A stretch of DNA of 32,852 nucleotides from positions 1 through 32,852 of the forward strand of contig NZ_JARYGZ010000007.1 in the NCBI RefSeq assembly GCF_029906645.1, written 5' to 3'. The first letter of the stretch is position 1. Every line of letters begins with the position of its first letter. The DNA comes from Sphingomonas oryzagri (GTDB lineage Bacteria > Pseudomonadota > Alphaproteobacteria > Sphingomonadales > Sphingomonadaceae). Below are positions 6,111-13,873 of the stretch, piece by piece. The notes below the pieces were generated by a model. That model did no database searches. It was not told the DNA's origin and worked only from the letters and a program-made list of their open reading frames with translations. A program made the position numbers and the translations under genes.

Positions 6111-7035
6111 AGCTGGGCAGATCGATCAGCATGGGCAGCTCGCCCGTAGCGCCCTTCATCCGCGCGCGGCGCACGATGCTGTGCTGGTCGACGAGGTTCC
6201 TCGCATCCGATTGGCCGACCGACGTCTTCGAAAACCACGCCATCTCGATCTTCTCGACCTTCCGGCCGCGCTTGATCGGTTTGAAGTCCACATAGAACGG
6301 GCAGAGCTTGTTGATCTCGTCGGCCGCAAGTTTCAGGCAGTATTTATTGAGATCGGCGAAGCGTTCCAGTTTTCCCTTGGGGACGTTCAATAGCCCCCGG
6401 ATTTCGTCAATCGTGAACGTCTCGGTGCGCTTCCAATCGAGGCCTATCCGGCGCTCGATCATCTCATAGAGGCACAGCGAATATTTGCTCTCGAAGCAAT
6501 ACATCACCTGCGTTTTAAGCCGGGCGTAGACCTCGCTGTTGCGCAGGATCTCGATCAGCTCCTCGGGGATGCGATAGTAGAGCTGCCCGTCGCGGTTCAG
6601 GCTTTCGTCACTGGCGCCGAGCAGCTGCACGCGGCGCTTGTAGGGCTTTCCGTCCTTCTGGATCGTCACCACCGCGATCGTGGACATCAGCCGCAGCAAC
6701 GACGCCTCGATCCGCTCGTTGCCCTGGTGCGATCCCTTCAGCAGCGTTTTCGGGATGCTGTGGACGATCGGCTCGCTGATCCGCTCCCACGCGTTCGCGA
6801 TCAGCAGATTATAGATCCGGCGATCAGCGAGGCTCAGCGGCGACAGCTCGACGATGTCCACCAGTTCGCCCGGTTTGACGATCTCGCCATAATGCCCCGG
6901 ATTGAACGGGTTTCCGCGCGTTTTCTGGTCGATCGTGCGGATCGCCGTCGAATCGTTCGGTGAGGCGGAAGCGGGCATGGCCTCACCGTAAGCCCCATCG
7001 CTCACCGCAGGGAAGGGGGCTACCCCAATACTCAC
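6109..7035 (-). CDS. repA: Iteron-binding plasmid replication initiator (RepB/Rep_3 family)
   Basis: The protein has up to 308 residues and matches RepB/Rep_3 initiators with two winged-helix domains. The first runs through LVDIVELSPLSLADRRIYNL and ISEPIVHSIPKTLLKG to ASLLRLMSTIAVVTIQ; the second through YCFESKYSLCLYEMIERRIG and FTIDEIRGLLNVPKGKLERF. It would bind the iterons beside its 5' end, open the origin and recruit the helicase. The start is uncertain: GTG 7035 or ATG 6978, since CTCACC repeats and an 8-bp dyad lie in the first ~25 codons. No P2 gpA-type protein is present, so this is the main replication candidate. Confidence 0.92.
   Translation of the reverse strand: MSIGVAPFPAVSDGAYGEAMPASASPNDSTAIRTIDQKTRGNPFNPGHYGEIVKPGELVDIVELSPLSLADRRIYNLLIANAWERISEPIVHSIPKTLLKGSHQGNERIEASLLRLMSTIAVVTIQKDGKPYKRRVQLLGASDESLNRDGQLYYRIPEELIEILRNSEVYARLKTQVMYCFESKYSLCLYEMIERRIGLDWKRTETFTIDEIRGLLNVPKGKLERFADLNKYCLKLAADEINKLCPFYVDFKPIKRGRKVEKIEMAWFSKTSVGQSDARNLVDQHSIVRRARMKGATGELPMLIDLPS
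6959..6987. promoter_or_regulatory. Probable RepA operator
   Basis: GGTGAGGC (6959-6966) and GCCTCACC (6980-6987) form a perfect 8-bp inverted repeat with a 13-bp spacer, using the same CTCACC core as the iterons. Inverted iteron half-sites at rep genes usually bind Rep dimers for autorepression. Confidence 0.6.
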
Positions 7036-7297
7036 CGATTGCCCGGCTGGGCGTAGAAGCTACCCGAAAACTCACTGCTGGCCGCCCAAAGCCTCACAAT
7101 TGGCGGCCCCGAGCCTCACCTTTGCCGGCCCGTCCACTCACGCGACTCATCCCCAAACCTCACCGGCCGGACCATTTTCGCGTTAAAGCGCAACGGGTTA
7201 TCCGCGCATGAATCTTGAACAAGAGAATATAGAAGAATCTGAACGGCAACGGTGAGTTTTCGGGTCGCTCGCTCGCTGCGGCACGACGCCAATCCCC
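7036..7297. other. Plasmid origin of replication (oriV)
   Basis: This gene-free stretch holds the iteron array, then a DnaA-box-like TTATCCGCG (7198-7206) and a relatively A/T-rich segment (about 7205-7245), the usual elements of an iteron origin. A 14-bp inverted repeat, ACCCGAAAACTCAC (7062-7075) and GTGAGTTTTCGGGT (7252-7265), brackets it and supplies an extra CTCAC core in opposite orientation. Confidence 0.75.
7071..7180 (+). repeat. Iteron array: five 22-bp units
   Basis: CTCAC cores start at 7071, 7093, 7115, 7137 and 7159, exactly 22 bp apart (two helical turns). Most units continue with a GGCCGG/GCCGGC-like part and end with a C/A-rich AAAGC-like part. Further CTCACC cores at 6982, 7001 and 7031 are unevenly spaced inside the repA 5' end. 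Confidence 0.85.
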
Positions 7298-7326
7298 GGC
7301 TATTGTGGGAACGCCTTTCACAAGAG
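7298..7326 (+). promoter_or_regulatory. Late promoter activator site, copy 1
   Basis: A 29-bp element with dyad TTGTG-N11-CACAA matches the copy at 26606-26634 in 28 of 29 positions. P2 Ogr binds TGT/ACA dyads near -55 of late promoters, and an Ogr homologue is encoded here. The distance to the J start is only about 44 bp. Confidence 0.7.
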
Positions 7327-7369
7327 CGGTTCATGGCGGGCGCGCAACGCCGCGCCGCATAGCAGCCGC

Positions 7370-8296
7370 ATGGCCGACACGACCAGCTCGTCAACCTATA
7401 CCGCCGTCGATCTCTCGCGCCTGCCGGCGCCGGAAGTCGTCGAGACGCTTGATTTCGAGGCGGTCTATGCGCAGATGGCTGCGGGCGTATCAGCGCGGCT
7501 CGCCGCGCAAAATCCCCCGATCAGTTTCGATCCCACGAACGAGGCCGATCCAGCCGTCGCGGTTCTTCAGGAAGCCGCCTACCATGTGACGGTGCTGCGC
7601 GCCCGCGTGAACGACGCGGCGAAGGCCTGTATGGTCGCTTACGCGACGGGTGCCGATCTCGAAAACCTGCTCGCTCTGCTCGATGTCGAGCGCCTCGTCA
7701 TCACGCCCGCCAATCCCGACACGGGTGCTGCAGCCGTTGAAGAGGCTGACAGTGACTTCCGCAGTCGAGGCGTATTGGCCCCCGAGGGGTTCTCGGTCGC
7801 GGGGCCGGAAGGCGCCTATATCTTCCACGCCCGATCAGCCGACAGCCGCGTCGCCGATGCCAGCGCGACCAGCCCCGCACCCTGTCAGGTTGTCGTCACC
7901 ATTTTGGCGCGGGCAGGGGACGGCACCGCTCCTGCGGATCTGATCGACGCCGTCTCGACATACCTCGCCAGCGGCGATCGGCGCCCGCTCACCGATCTCG
8001 TCACCGTGCAAAGCGCGTCGATCGTCGATTACGTCATCACCGCGACGCTCATCACCTTTGCCGGACCCGACAGCTCCGTCGTCATCGCCCAGGCGCAGTC
8101 CGCGCTCGCCGATTATCTCGCCACCACTCGCGGCCTTGGCCGTGACGTCACCCGTGCCGGCATCATCGCCGCGCTGAAGGTCGAGGGCATCCAGAATGTC
8201 CTGCTCGCCGAACCCGCCGCTGACATCGCGCTCGATCGGACGCAGGCGAGCAACTGCACCGCGATCACGATCACCAACGGGGGCCTTGGCGAATGA
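7370..8296 (+). CDS. J: Baseplate protein gpJ
   Basis: The 308-residue protein matches P2 gpJ (baseplate wedge, Baseplate_J family): N-terminal LSRLPAPEVVETLDFEAVYA, the conserved NEADPAVAVLQEAAYHVTVL at ~58-77, then a long beta-rich half with VTILARAGDGTAPADLIDAV. gpJ forms the baseplate wedge with gpI and gpW. No Shine-Dalgarno precedes the ATG; P2 J is normally coupled to W, which is absent here together with V. J is therefore the first gene of the operon. Its stop overlaps the start of I (ATGA). Confidence 0.93.
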   Translation: MADTTSSSTYTAVDLSRLPAPEVVETLDFEAVYAQMAAGVSARLAAQNPPISFDPTNEADPAVAVLQEAAYHVTVLRARVNDAAKACMVAYATGADLENLLALLDVERLVITPANPDTGAAAVEEADSDFRSRGVLAPEGFSVAGPEGAYIFHARSADSRVADASATSPAPCQVVVTILARAGDGTAPADLIDAVSTYLASGDRRPLTDLVTVQSASIVDYVITATLITFAGPDSSVVIAQAQSALADYLATTRGLGRDVTRAGIIAALKVEGIQNVLLAEPAADIALDRTQASNCTAITITNGGLGE

Positions 8297-8919
8297 CGCT
8301 GCAGCCTTCCAACGCGCCCGCTTTCCAGCGCGCACTGGCCGAACCGATGGGCCAGCTCGCCGAGATCCCCGTGCCGCTACGCGAGCTGTGGAACCCGGCG
8401 ACGATGCCGATCGAGCTGCTGCCGTGGCTGGCATGGGCGCTCAATGTCGATCGCTGGGATACCGATTGGACGGAAGCCGCCAAGCGGCAGGCCGTCGCCG
8501 ATGCGATCCCCCTGCAGCGCAAGAAGGGAACCGTCGCCTCGGTAGAGGCGGTCCTCACCAGCTTCGACGAGCTGCTCACCCTCACCGAATGGTTTGACCA
8601 GGCGCCGCAGGGCGAACCCGGCACCTTCACGATCGATCTTCCGCTCGGCGCCGATGGAGGCGCGCGCAGCACGGCCGCCTTCGCCGAGGCGATCATCCGC
8701 GATGTCACTCGCGTGAAGCCGGTTCGCGCGCACTTCCAGCTCTATCAGAGCGTCGCCGCGATCGGACAGGTCGGCGTGATCGGCGCGGCCCGCGCGCTGG
8801 TGAATGCGCGGATCGACGGAACCGTCCTCCCCGACACGTCCCAGCCTTGGGACACCTTTCTCCAGACTGCGAACGGTGAGCCGCTGCAGCTGGCGAGCGG
8901 CGAATTTCTGGAGCAGTAA
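8293..8919 (+). CDS. I: Baseplate/tail protein gpI
   Basis: The 208-residue protein matches phage tail protein I. It has the hallmark LLPWLAWALNVDRWDTDWTE at ~42-61 and KRQAVADAIPLQRKKGTVAS just after. In P2, gpI links the baseplate wedge to the fibre. The start is at 8293, overlapping the J stop, and the stop TAA at 8917-8919 directly abuts the TTG start of the fibre gene. Length is close to that of P2 gpI. The frame is intact. Confidence 0.92.
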   Translation: MTLQPSNAPAFQRALAEPMGQLAEIPVPLRELWNPATMPIELLPWLAWALNVDRWDTDWTEAAKRQAVADAIPLQRKKGTVASVEAVLTSFDELLTLTEWFDQAPQGEPGTFTIDLPLGADGGARSTAAFAEAIIRDVTRVKPVRAHFQLYQSVAAIGQVGVIGAARALVNARIDGTVLPDTSQPWDTFLQTANGEPLQLASGEFLEQ

Positions 8920-10026
8920 TTGAGCGGCATCGCCCCCCTCGTCCTGACGATCACGCAAGCCGGCCTCGCCGTCTTCACCGAAGCGCAGGGCAATACCGAC
9001 ATCAATCTCACCATCGCGACGATCGGCGTCACCGCCGAACCCTTCGTCGTGGCCCCGACACTCACCGCTCTGCCGAACGAAGCGAAGCGGCTGGAAACCG
9101 TGTCGGGCGAGGTGCTGGACGAGGCCATCGTCCACCTCGTCGCCCGCGATTCCAGCACCGATGCCTACAGCGTCACCGGCTTTGGCCTGTTCCTCGCCGA
9201 CGGCACGCTCTTCGCGGTCTACGGCCAGGAGACGCCGATCCTGCAGAAGAGCAGCCTGTCGGGCGCCAACCTCGCGCTGGATCTCCGCTTCCCGAACGTC
9301 GATGCGAGCCAGATCACGTTCGGCGACGCCAATTTCCTCGATCCGCCCGCCACGGAAAGCGTGAAGGGCATCGCCTATATCGCGACGCAGGATGTCGTCG
9401 ATGCCGGCGACGACGATACGATGATCGTCACCGCGAAGAAGCTGGCGGTGCGCCTCGCTGCCGTGATCGCCGGCACCTTCGCCAGCGCGGCCGAGACGAT
9501 CGCGGGCGTCCTCACCACCAAGGCGGTGCACCCGGCCGGCCTCAAGGCGGCGCTGGACGATCGCCTTGGCGCCGGCTCGCCGACCGCCTTCATCAAGACG
9601 CTGCTCGCGGCCGTCTCCGCGACTGCCGCGCGCGCCACGCTCGGCCTCGGCAATGCGGGGACGCTGAATACCGGCAGCGCAGCCGATCTCCTCGCCGCCA
9701 GTGCGGCAAACGTGCTGGTGACGCCGGCCATGTTCGGCGCTCTCGGCCATGTCTTCGCGGCCGACTCCGGCCAGTATGTCTTTCCGGGCGGCCTGATCCT
9801 CAAATGGTTTCCGGGCACGGCGGGCGGCAACGCCACCACCAACATCGCGATCCCGACGCCCTATCCGACCGCCTGCGTCGCCGCGTGGGTGCAGGGCGCC
9901 GCGATCGGCAACGACGCGCAGGACAACAACCCATCCGTCGCGGGCGCGCTCTCTGCTGGCAGCGTCCCCGTCTTCAACGCCGTCGACGGCGACGTTCCCG
10001 TCCGCGTCTACACCTTCGGATATTGA
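8920..10026 (+). CDS. H: Tail fibre protein gpH-like
   Basis: The 368-residue protein starts with TTG directly after the I stop. Residues 1-130 resemble the N-terminal baseplate-attachment part of P2-like fibres (LTITQAGLAVFTEAQGNTDI...). A low-complexity Ala/Thr region (~160-270) follows. The C-terminal ~90 residues (YVFPGGLILKWFPGTAGG ... VRVYTFGY) look like the gp53-like receptor-binding tip found on many fibres. P2 gpH is much longer (about 670 aa), so this is a short fibre. No G-type fibre chaperone follows. It should recognise the host surface if any tail is built. Confidence 0.85.
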   Translation: MSGIAPLVLTITQAGLAVFTEAQGNTDINLTIATIGVTAEPFVVAPTLTALPNEAKRLETVSGEVLDEAIVHLVARDSSTDAYSVTGFGLFLADGTLFAVYGQETPILQKSSLSGANLALDLRFPNVDASQITFGDANFLDPPATESVKGIAYIATQDVVDAGDDDTMIVTAKKLAVRLAAVIAGTFASAAETIAGVLTTKAVHPAGLKAALDDRLGAGSPTAFIKTLLAAVSATAARATLGLGNAGTLNTGSAADLLAASAANVLVTPAMFGALGHVFAADSGQYVFPGGLILKWFPGTAGGNATTNIAIPTPYPTACVAAWVQGAAIGNDAQDNNPSVAGALSAGSVPVFNAVDGDVPVRVYTFGY

Positions 10027-10029
10027 TCC

Positions 10030-10470
10030 ATGGCGAAGCTCCACGATCTTCCAAACGCAGTTGCGCTCACCGGCACCGAGCTGATCCCTCTCGATCAGAA
10101 CGACGCCACCAAGAAGGCGCCCGCGCAGGCTTTCGCGGATCTCGCGCTGGGGCAGGCGGCTGCGGTGCTGCCAGTCCAGATGGCGCCGGAAAGCGGACTG
10201 CGCTGGGCGTTCATCGATCAGGCGACCAAGAAGCTGCTGTTCGCGCTGACGATGGATCACAAGCTGCTCGCCCCGGCCGGCGCGATCACGCCGGATCTTC
10301 TCGATCCCTCGATCGGCATCCTGCCCTCGGGCGTATTCGGGGCGCCGCTCGCGCCAGAAAGCGCGTGGCTCACCAAGCAGGAAGTCGCCGCACTCGATCC
10401 CGCCGATCTCATGCAGATGGGAGGAGAGGTAATGGATTTTTTGCTGCCGAGTGCGGTGAAGCAGGCCTGA
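10030..10470 (+). CDS. Chimeric protein: fibre-region N terminus fused to C terminus of gpE
   Basis: The 146-residue frame joins two unrelated parts. Residues 1-~112 (MAKLHDLPNAVALTGTELIP ... GAITPDLLDPSIGI) resemble the head of fibre-associated virion proteins with an LPNAxxLTGxELIPxxQ motif. Residues ~113-146 (LTKQEVAALDPADLMQMGGE, then VMDFLLPSAVKQA) match the end of P2 gpE-type tail assembly chaperones. The TTTTTTG slippery site of E/E' lies at 10437-10443, as expected for E. The simplest reading is an in-frame deletion with a junction near 10355-10380 that removed the rest of the fibre protein, sheath FI, tube FII and the body of E. It may be a non-functional remnant. Confidence 0.75.
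   Translation: MAKLHDLPNAVALTGTELIPLDQNDATKKAPAQAFADLALGQAAAVLPVQMAPESGLRWAFIDQATKKLLFALTMDHKLLAPAGAITPDLLDPSIGILPSGVFGAPLAPESAWLTKQEVAALDPADLMQMGGEVMDFLLPSAVKQA
10437..10443 (+). promoter_or_regulatory. Programmed -1 frameshift site (T TTT TTG)
   Basis: In the E frame the codons are GAT TTT TTG, so tandem slippage by -1 enters the E' frame, which then runs open to 10604. P2 uses the same heptamer for its E to E+E' shift. Confidence 0.8.
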
Positions 10471-10490
10471 CCCGAACCGTCGAGGACGCC

Positions 10491-10604
10491 ATGGCAGATC
10501 TCGCGCTGGTCTTCCATTGGGAGCCTTCCGCGATGAACGGCATGGGCCTCGGCGAGCTGATGGAATGGCGGGCGCACGCCGCCCGCCGTCACAATCCCGA
10601 CTGA
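10491..10604 (+). CDS. E': gpE' (P2 GpE family), frameshift product or short protein
   Basis: The 37-residue segment MADLALVFHWEPSAMNGMGL ... RAHAARRHNPD matches the P2 GpE family (FHWxPSxxxxMxLxELMxWR). It lies in the -1 frame relative to the upstream E-type frame and is open back through the TTTTTTG site, so it is normally made as an extension of E, as in P2 and many other tailed phages. The E+E' protein chaperones the tape measure and tube during tail assembly. An ATG at 10491 might also allow separate translation. With E truncated upstream, its function is doubtful, though the shift site is preserved. Confidence 0.8.
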   Translation: MADLALVFHWEPSAMNGMGLGELMEWRAHAARRHNPD

Positions 10605-10615
10605 CGACCTGTGCG

Positions 10616-10627
10616 CGTGTGAACACG
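10616..10627. repeat. Partition-site-like palindrome, distal copy
   Basis: CGTGTGAACACG stands 13 bp before the tape-measure ATG, 4.5 kb from the par cluster, and is followed by TCCACGCGCCAACATGCTGG, similar to the tail of the copy at 5765. Confidence 0.55.
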
Positions 10628-10640
10628 TCCACGCGCCAAC

Positions 10641-13469
10641 ATGCTGGATCATCCCGTGGCCGATCGTAACCTCCGCATCGTGATGCTGCTGCAGGCGGCC
10701 GACAAGATGACGAAGCCGCTGCGCGATATGGCGGCGGGGTCCAGCAAGCTGGGCAGGGCGCTCAAAGAGGCGCGTGATCGGCTGAAGGCGTTGGAGCAGC
10801 AACAGGAGGATATTTCCAGCTTCCGCAAGTTCCGCGCCGCCCAGGCATCGGCCGGCGAGGAGATCAGCGCGACCCGCGCCAAGCTGCGCGATCTCGCGGC
10901 TCAGATGCGCGATACCGACAATCCGTCGAAGAAGCTGCAGCGCACGTATGATCAGACGCGGGAGACGCTGGTGCGTCTCAAGGATCAGGAGGGCCGGCAT
11001 AACGTCGCGCTGGGCGAGATCTCGGCCAAGCTGAAGGCGGCCGGCATCAACAGCGAGCAGCTGGAGCATCACGAAGACCAGCTCGCGCGCCGCATGGCCG
11101 CGACCACTCGGCAGATCGATGAACAGTCGGCCGCGCTCAAGCGCCGGAATGATCGATCGGCGAAGATCAAGGCGGGCAGGGAGGCGTTCGACAGCAACGT
11201 CAACAAGGCATCCGCCTCCACCGCAGCCGGGCTGGGCATGATCGGCACCGGCGCCGCTATCGCCGCGCCGCTCAAGATGGCGACGCAGGACGCGATGGAT
11301 TTCCAGAGCGTCATGGCGGACGTGAAGAAGGTCGTGAATTTCGATCCAGGCGCGCTGGGCGACCAGCAGTTCAAGCAGCTCGGCGACGACATCCTTCGTA
11401 TGTCGGAGACGATCCCCGTCTCGGCCGAGGGCCTCGGCCAGATCGTTGCCGCTGCCGGCCGCTCGGGCATCGCCCGCAAGGATCTGGCGGGCTTCGCCGA
11501 GGATGCGGCCAAGATGTCCGTCGCGTTCGACATGAGTGCGGACGATGCCGGCACGATGATGGCCGCGTGGCGCACCGCGTTCAACACGGATCGCGCGGGC
11601 GTGACGAAGCTCGGCGATCAGATCAACGCGCTGACGAACGCCTATGGCGGCAACGTCGCCTCGGTGAACGCGGTCGTCACCAGCATCGGGCCGCTGGGCA
11701 AGGTGGCGGGCACCGCCGCCTCGCAGGTTGCCGGCATGGCGCAGATCCTCGCCAAGCTCAGCGTCGAGCCGGAAGTCGCCGCGACCGGCATCAAGAACCT
11801 GATGCTCACGCTCACGCGCGGTGCCGCCACCACGCCCAAGGCATCGAAGGCATGGGCCAAGCTCGGCCTGGACGCCGTCGATGTTGCCAAGCGTATGCAG
11901 AAGGACGCGGGCGGCACCATCCTCGACGTCTTCACCCGCCTGTCCAAGATGGGTGACGCCGATCGACCGGCCCTGCTCACCACCTTGTTCGGACGTGAAT
12001 CGGTCGGCGCCATTGCGCCGATGCTCACCAACCTCGACCAGCTCCGCACCAATTTTCAGATGGTCGGCGACGCCAGCCAGTACGCCGGCTCGATGCAGAA
12101 GGAGTATCTATCGCGCCTCGGCACGACCGCGAACGATGTCCAGCTCGCGCAGAACAACCTGAAGGAGCTGGGGATCGTCGTTGGGACGCAGCTGCTCCCC
12201 ACGGTGACCGATCTTGCACGACGCCTCTCGCACGGCCTGCAGACGCTCTCCGCCTTTGCGCGGGCGCATCCCGTCGCGATCCAGCTTGCTGCCAAGCTGG
12301 CCGCGACGCTCGCGGCGCTGATGGTCGCGGGCGGGGCGTTCATGTTCCTGCGCGCGGGCCTGCTGGGCTTCACCGCCCCCTTCAAATTCGCTTTCAGCCT
12401 GATTGCGAAGGAAAGCGAGGGGGGCGGCCTCGCGCTGACGAAGTTCGGCCGCCTGGGCGCGCGGGTTTTCAAAGGCCTTCCGGGGGCTGCGCGCACCGCG
12501 TGGAGCGGAATCGCGAGCGCCGGGAGGATCGGAGCGGCCGGTATTACTGCGGCCGGGACCAAGATCTGGGGTGCAACGCGGACCGCCTTCACGGCGACCG
12601 CCGCTTTCGCCAGCCGGACAGGCGTCGTTCTCGGCAATATGGCGAAGGCGGCAGCGCTGAATATCGGCAAGTTTGCCATGGCGATGGCGCGCGGTGCAAT
12701 CGCCCTCGCTGCTAACCCGATGACGTGGATCATCCTCGGCATCGTCGCTGCGGTCGCATTGCTCGCTGGCGCTGGATACCTGATCTACAAGAATTGGGGC
12801 GCGATCTCGAAATTCTTCTCTGGTCTCTGGACCGAGATCAAGGCGGATGCGTCGGGCGGCATTGCCGGCATCGCGCGCCTGCTCACCGATTTCAGCCCGA
12901 TGGGGCTGCTCTATCGCGGCTTCGCGGCGCTGATGAATTGGCTAGGCGTGTCGATGCCAGCCCGCCTCTCCGATGCCGGCGCCATGATGATCAGGGGCCT
13001 GATCAACGGCATCACCGGCATGCTCGGCCTGCTGAAGTCGACGATCGTCAACGCAGCCAGCTCGGCCGCGACGTGGTTCAAGGAGAAGATGGGCATCCAC
13101 AGCCCGTCACGCCTGTTCCACGGCTTTGGCGGCTACATGATGCAGGGGCTGTCGAACGGCATCCACGCGGGGGCAGGGGAGCCTGTCGCCCGCCTGCAGG
13201 GCCTGTCGCGCCGTATAGGCACCGCCATGGCGATCGGGGCGGCTGTGCCGACCTCCGCCTTCGCCTCGCCTTCCACGGGGCCTCAGCGGGGCGCTGCGGG
13301 GATGCTGGGCAGGGCAGGGGATCATTACGAGATCCATATTCATCCGGCGAAGGGCATGGACGAGGCGGCATTGGCGCGCCTGGTTGCGGAGGAGATCGCG
13401 AAGCACGAGGCGAAAAAGGCCGCGGCGAAGCGCTCCACCTTCGCCGACACGCCGGATTGGGAAAACTGA
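10641..13469 (+). CDS. T: Tail tape measure protein gpT
   Basis: The 942-residue protein begins MLDHPVADRNLRIVMLLQAA. It has long N-terminal coiled coils (~15-190), a TMP core (SAEGLGQIVAAAGRSGIARK and NALTNAYGGNVASVNAVVTS), a hydrophobic helix near residues 695-715 (WIILGIVAAVALLAGAGYLI) and the C-terminal IHSPSRLFHGFGG motif typical of P2/Mu tape measures. It sets tail length. It is followed closely by U and D as in P2. P2 gpT is about 815 aa, so this would specify a somewhat longer tail. The gene is intact although tube and sheath genes are missing. Confidence 0.93.
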   Translation: MLDHPVADRNLRIVMLLQAADKMTKPLRDMAAGSSKLGRALKEARDRLKALEQQQEDISSFRKFRAAQASAGEEISATRAKLRDLAAQMRDTDNPSKKLQRTYDQTRETLVRLKDQEGRHNVALGEISAKLKAAGINSEQLEHHEDQLARRMAATTRQIDEQSAALKRRNDRSAKIKAGREAFDSNVNKASASTAAGLGMIGTGAAIAAPLKMATQDAMDFQSVMADVKKVVNFDPGALGDQQFKQLGDDILRMSETIPVSAEGLGQIVAAAGRSGIARKDLAGFAEDAAKMSVAFDMSADDAGTMMAAWRTAFNTDRAGVTKLGDQINALTNAYGGNVASVNAVVTSIGPLGKVAGTAASQVAGMAQILAKLSVEPEVAATGIKNLMLTLTRGAATTPKASKAWAKLGLDAVDVAKRMQKDAGGTILDVFTRLSKMGDADRPALLTTLFGRESVGAIAPMLTNLDQLRTNFQMVGDASQYAGSMQKEYLSRLGTTANDVQLAQNNLKELGIVVGTQLLPTVTDLARRLSHGLQTLSAFARAHPVAIQLAAKLAATLAALMVAGGAFMFLRAGLLGFTAPFKFAFSLIAKESEGGGLALTKFGRLGARVFKGLPGAARTAWSGIASAGRIGAAGITAAGTKIWGATRTAFTATAAFASRTGVVLGNMAKAAALNIGKFAMAMARGAIALAANPMTWIILGIVAAVALLAGAGYLIYKNWGAISKFFSGLWTEIKADASGGIAGIARLLTDFSPMGLLYRGFAALMNWLGVSMPARLSDAGAMMIRGLINGITGMLGLLKSTIVNAASSAATWFKEKMGIHSPSRLFHGFGGYMMQGLSNGIHAGAGEPVARLQGLSRRIGTAMAIGAAVPTSAFASPSTGPQRGAAGMLGRAGDHYEIHIHPAKGMDEAALARLVAEEIAKHEAKKAAAKRSTFADTPDWEN

Positions 13470-13471
13470 TC

Positions 13472-13873
13472 ATGGCCGTGATGTCGCTCGGCACCTTCGT
13501 CTTTTCGATCCCCACGCTGTTGTTCGATCAGTTCCAGCAGCGCGAGGGGCAGCGGTTCGCCACCAACGCCCGCGTCGGCGCACGCGATGCCGTTCAGGCG
13601 ATCGGGCCGGATGAGGAAACGATCCGGCTCGACGGCCTCGCCGTGGCCGAGCTGCAGGACGCGGACGGCTCGCTGGACCAGCTACGCGGCATGATGGAAG
13701 CAACCGGGATCTGGCCCCTCATGGACGGCAATGGGCGCCTGTACGGCTATTACGTGATCCGCTCGCTCGAAAACCGCTCCCGCACCTTTCTGGCGGGCGG
13801 CGAGAAGCTGGCTTTCGAGTTCGGCCTCGATCTCCTGCGCGTCGATGATCCGGAAGCAGATGCCGCGTCATGA
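13472..13873 (+). CDS. U: Tail protein gpU
   Basis: The 133-residue product (MAVMSLGTFVFSIPTLLFDQ...) matches P2 gpU: the early GTFVFS strand, FATNARVGARDAVQAIGPDE at ~32-51 and the MMEATGIWPLMDGNGRLYGY region. gpU is a tail terminator/completion protein acting at the head-proximal end. The start at 13472 is two bases after the tape-measure stop, and its stop overlaps the D start as ATGA. Size agrees with P2 gpU (about 160 aa), slightly short. Confidence 0.9.
   Translation: MAVMSLGTFVFSIPTLLFDQFQQREGQRFATNARVGARDAVQAIGPDEETIRLDGLAVAELQDADGSLDQLRGMMEATGIWPLMDGNGRLYGYYVIRSLENRSRTFLAGGEKLAFEFGLDLLRVDDPEADAAS

Noticed and set aside
7208-7255. 15-codon frame MNLEQENIEESERQR in the origin
   Set aside because: No ribosome site; it falls in the A/T-rich segment of oriV and is explained by it.
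8377-10632. 751-aa minus-strand open frame
   Set aside because: It is an antisense shadow of I, H and E/E', rich in Arg/Gly/Asp, with no recognisable domain.
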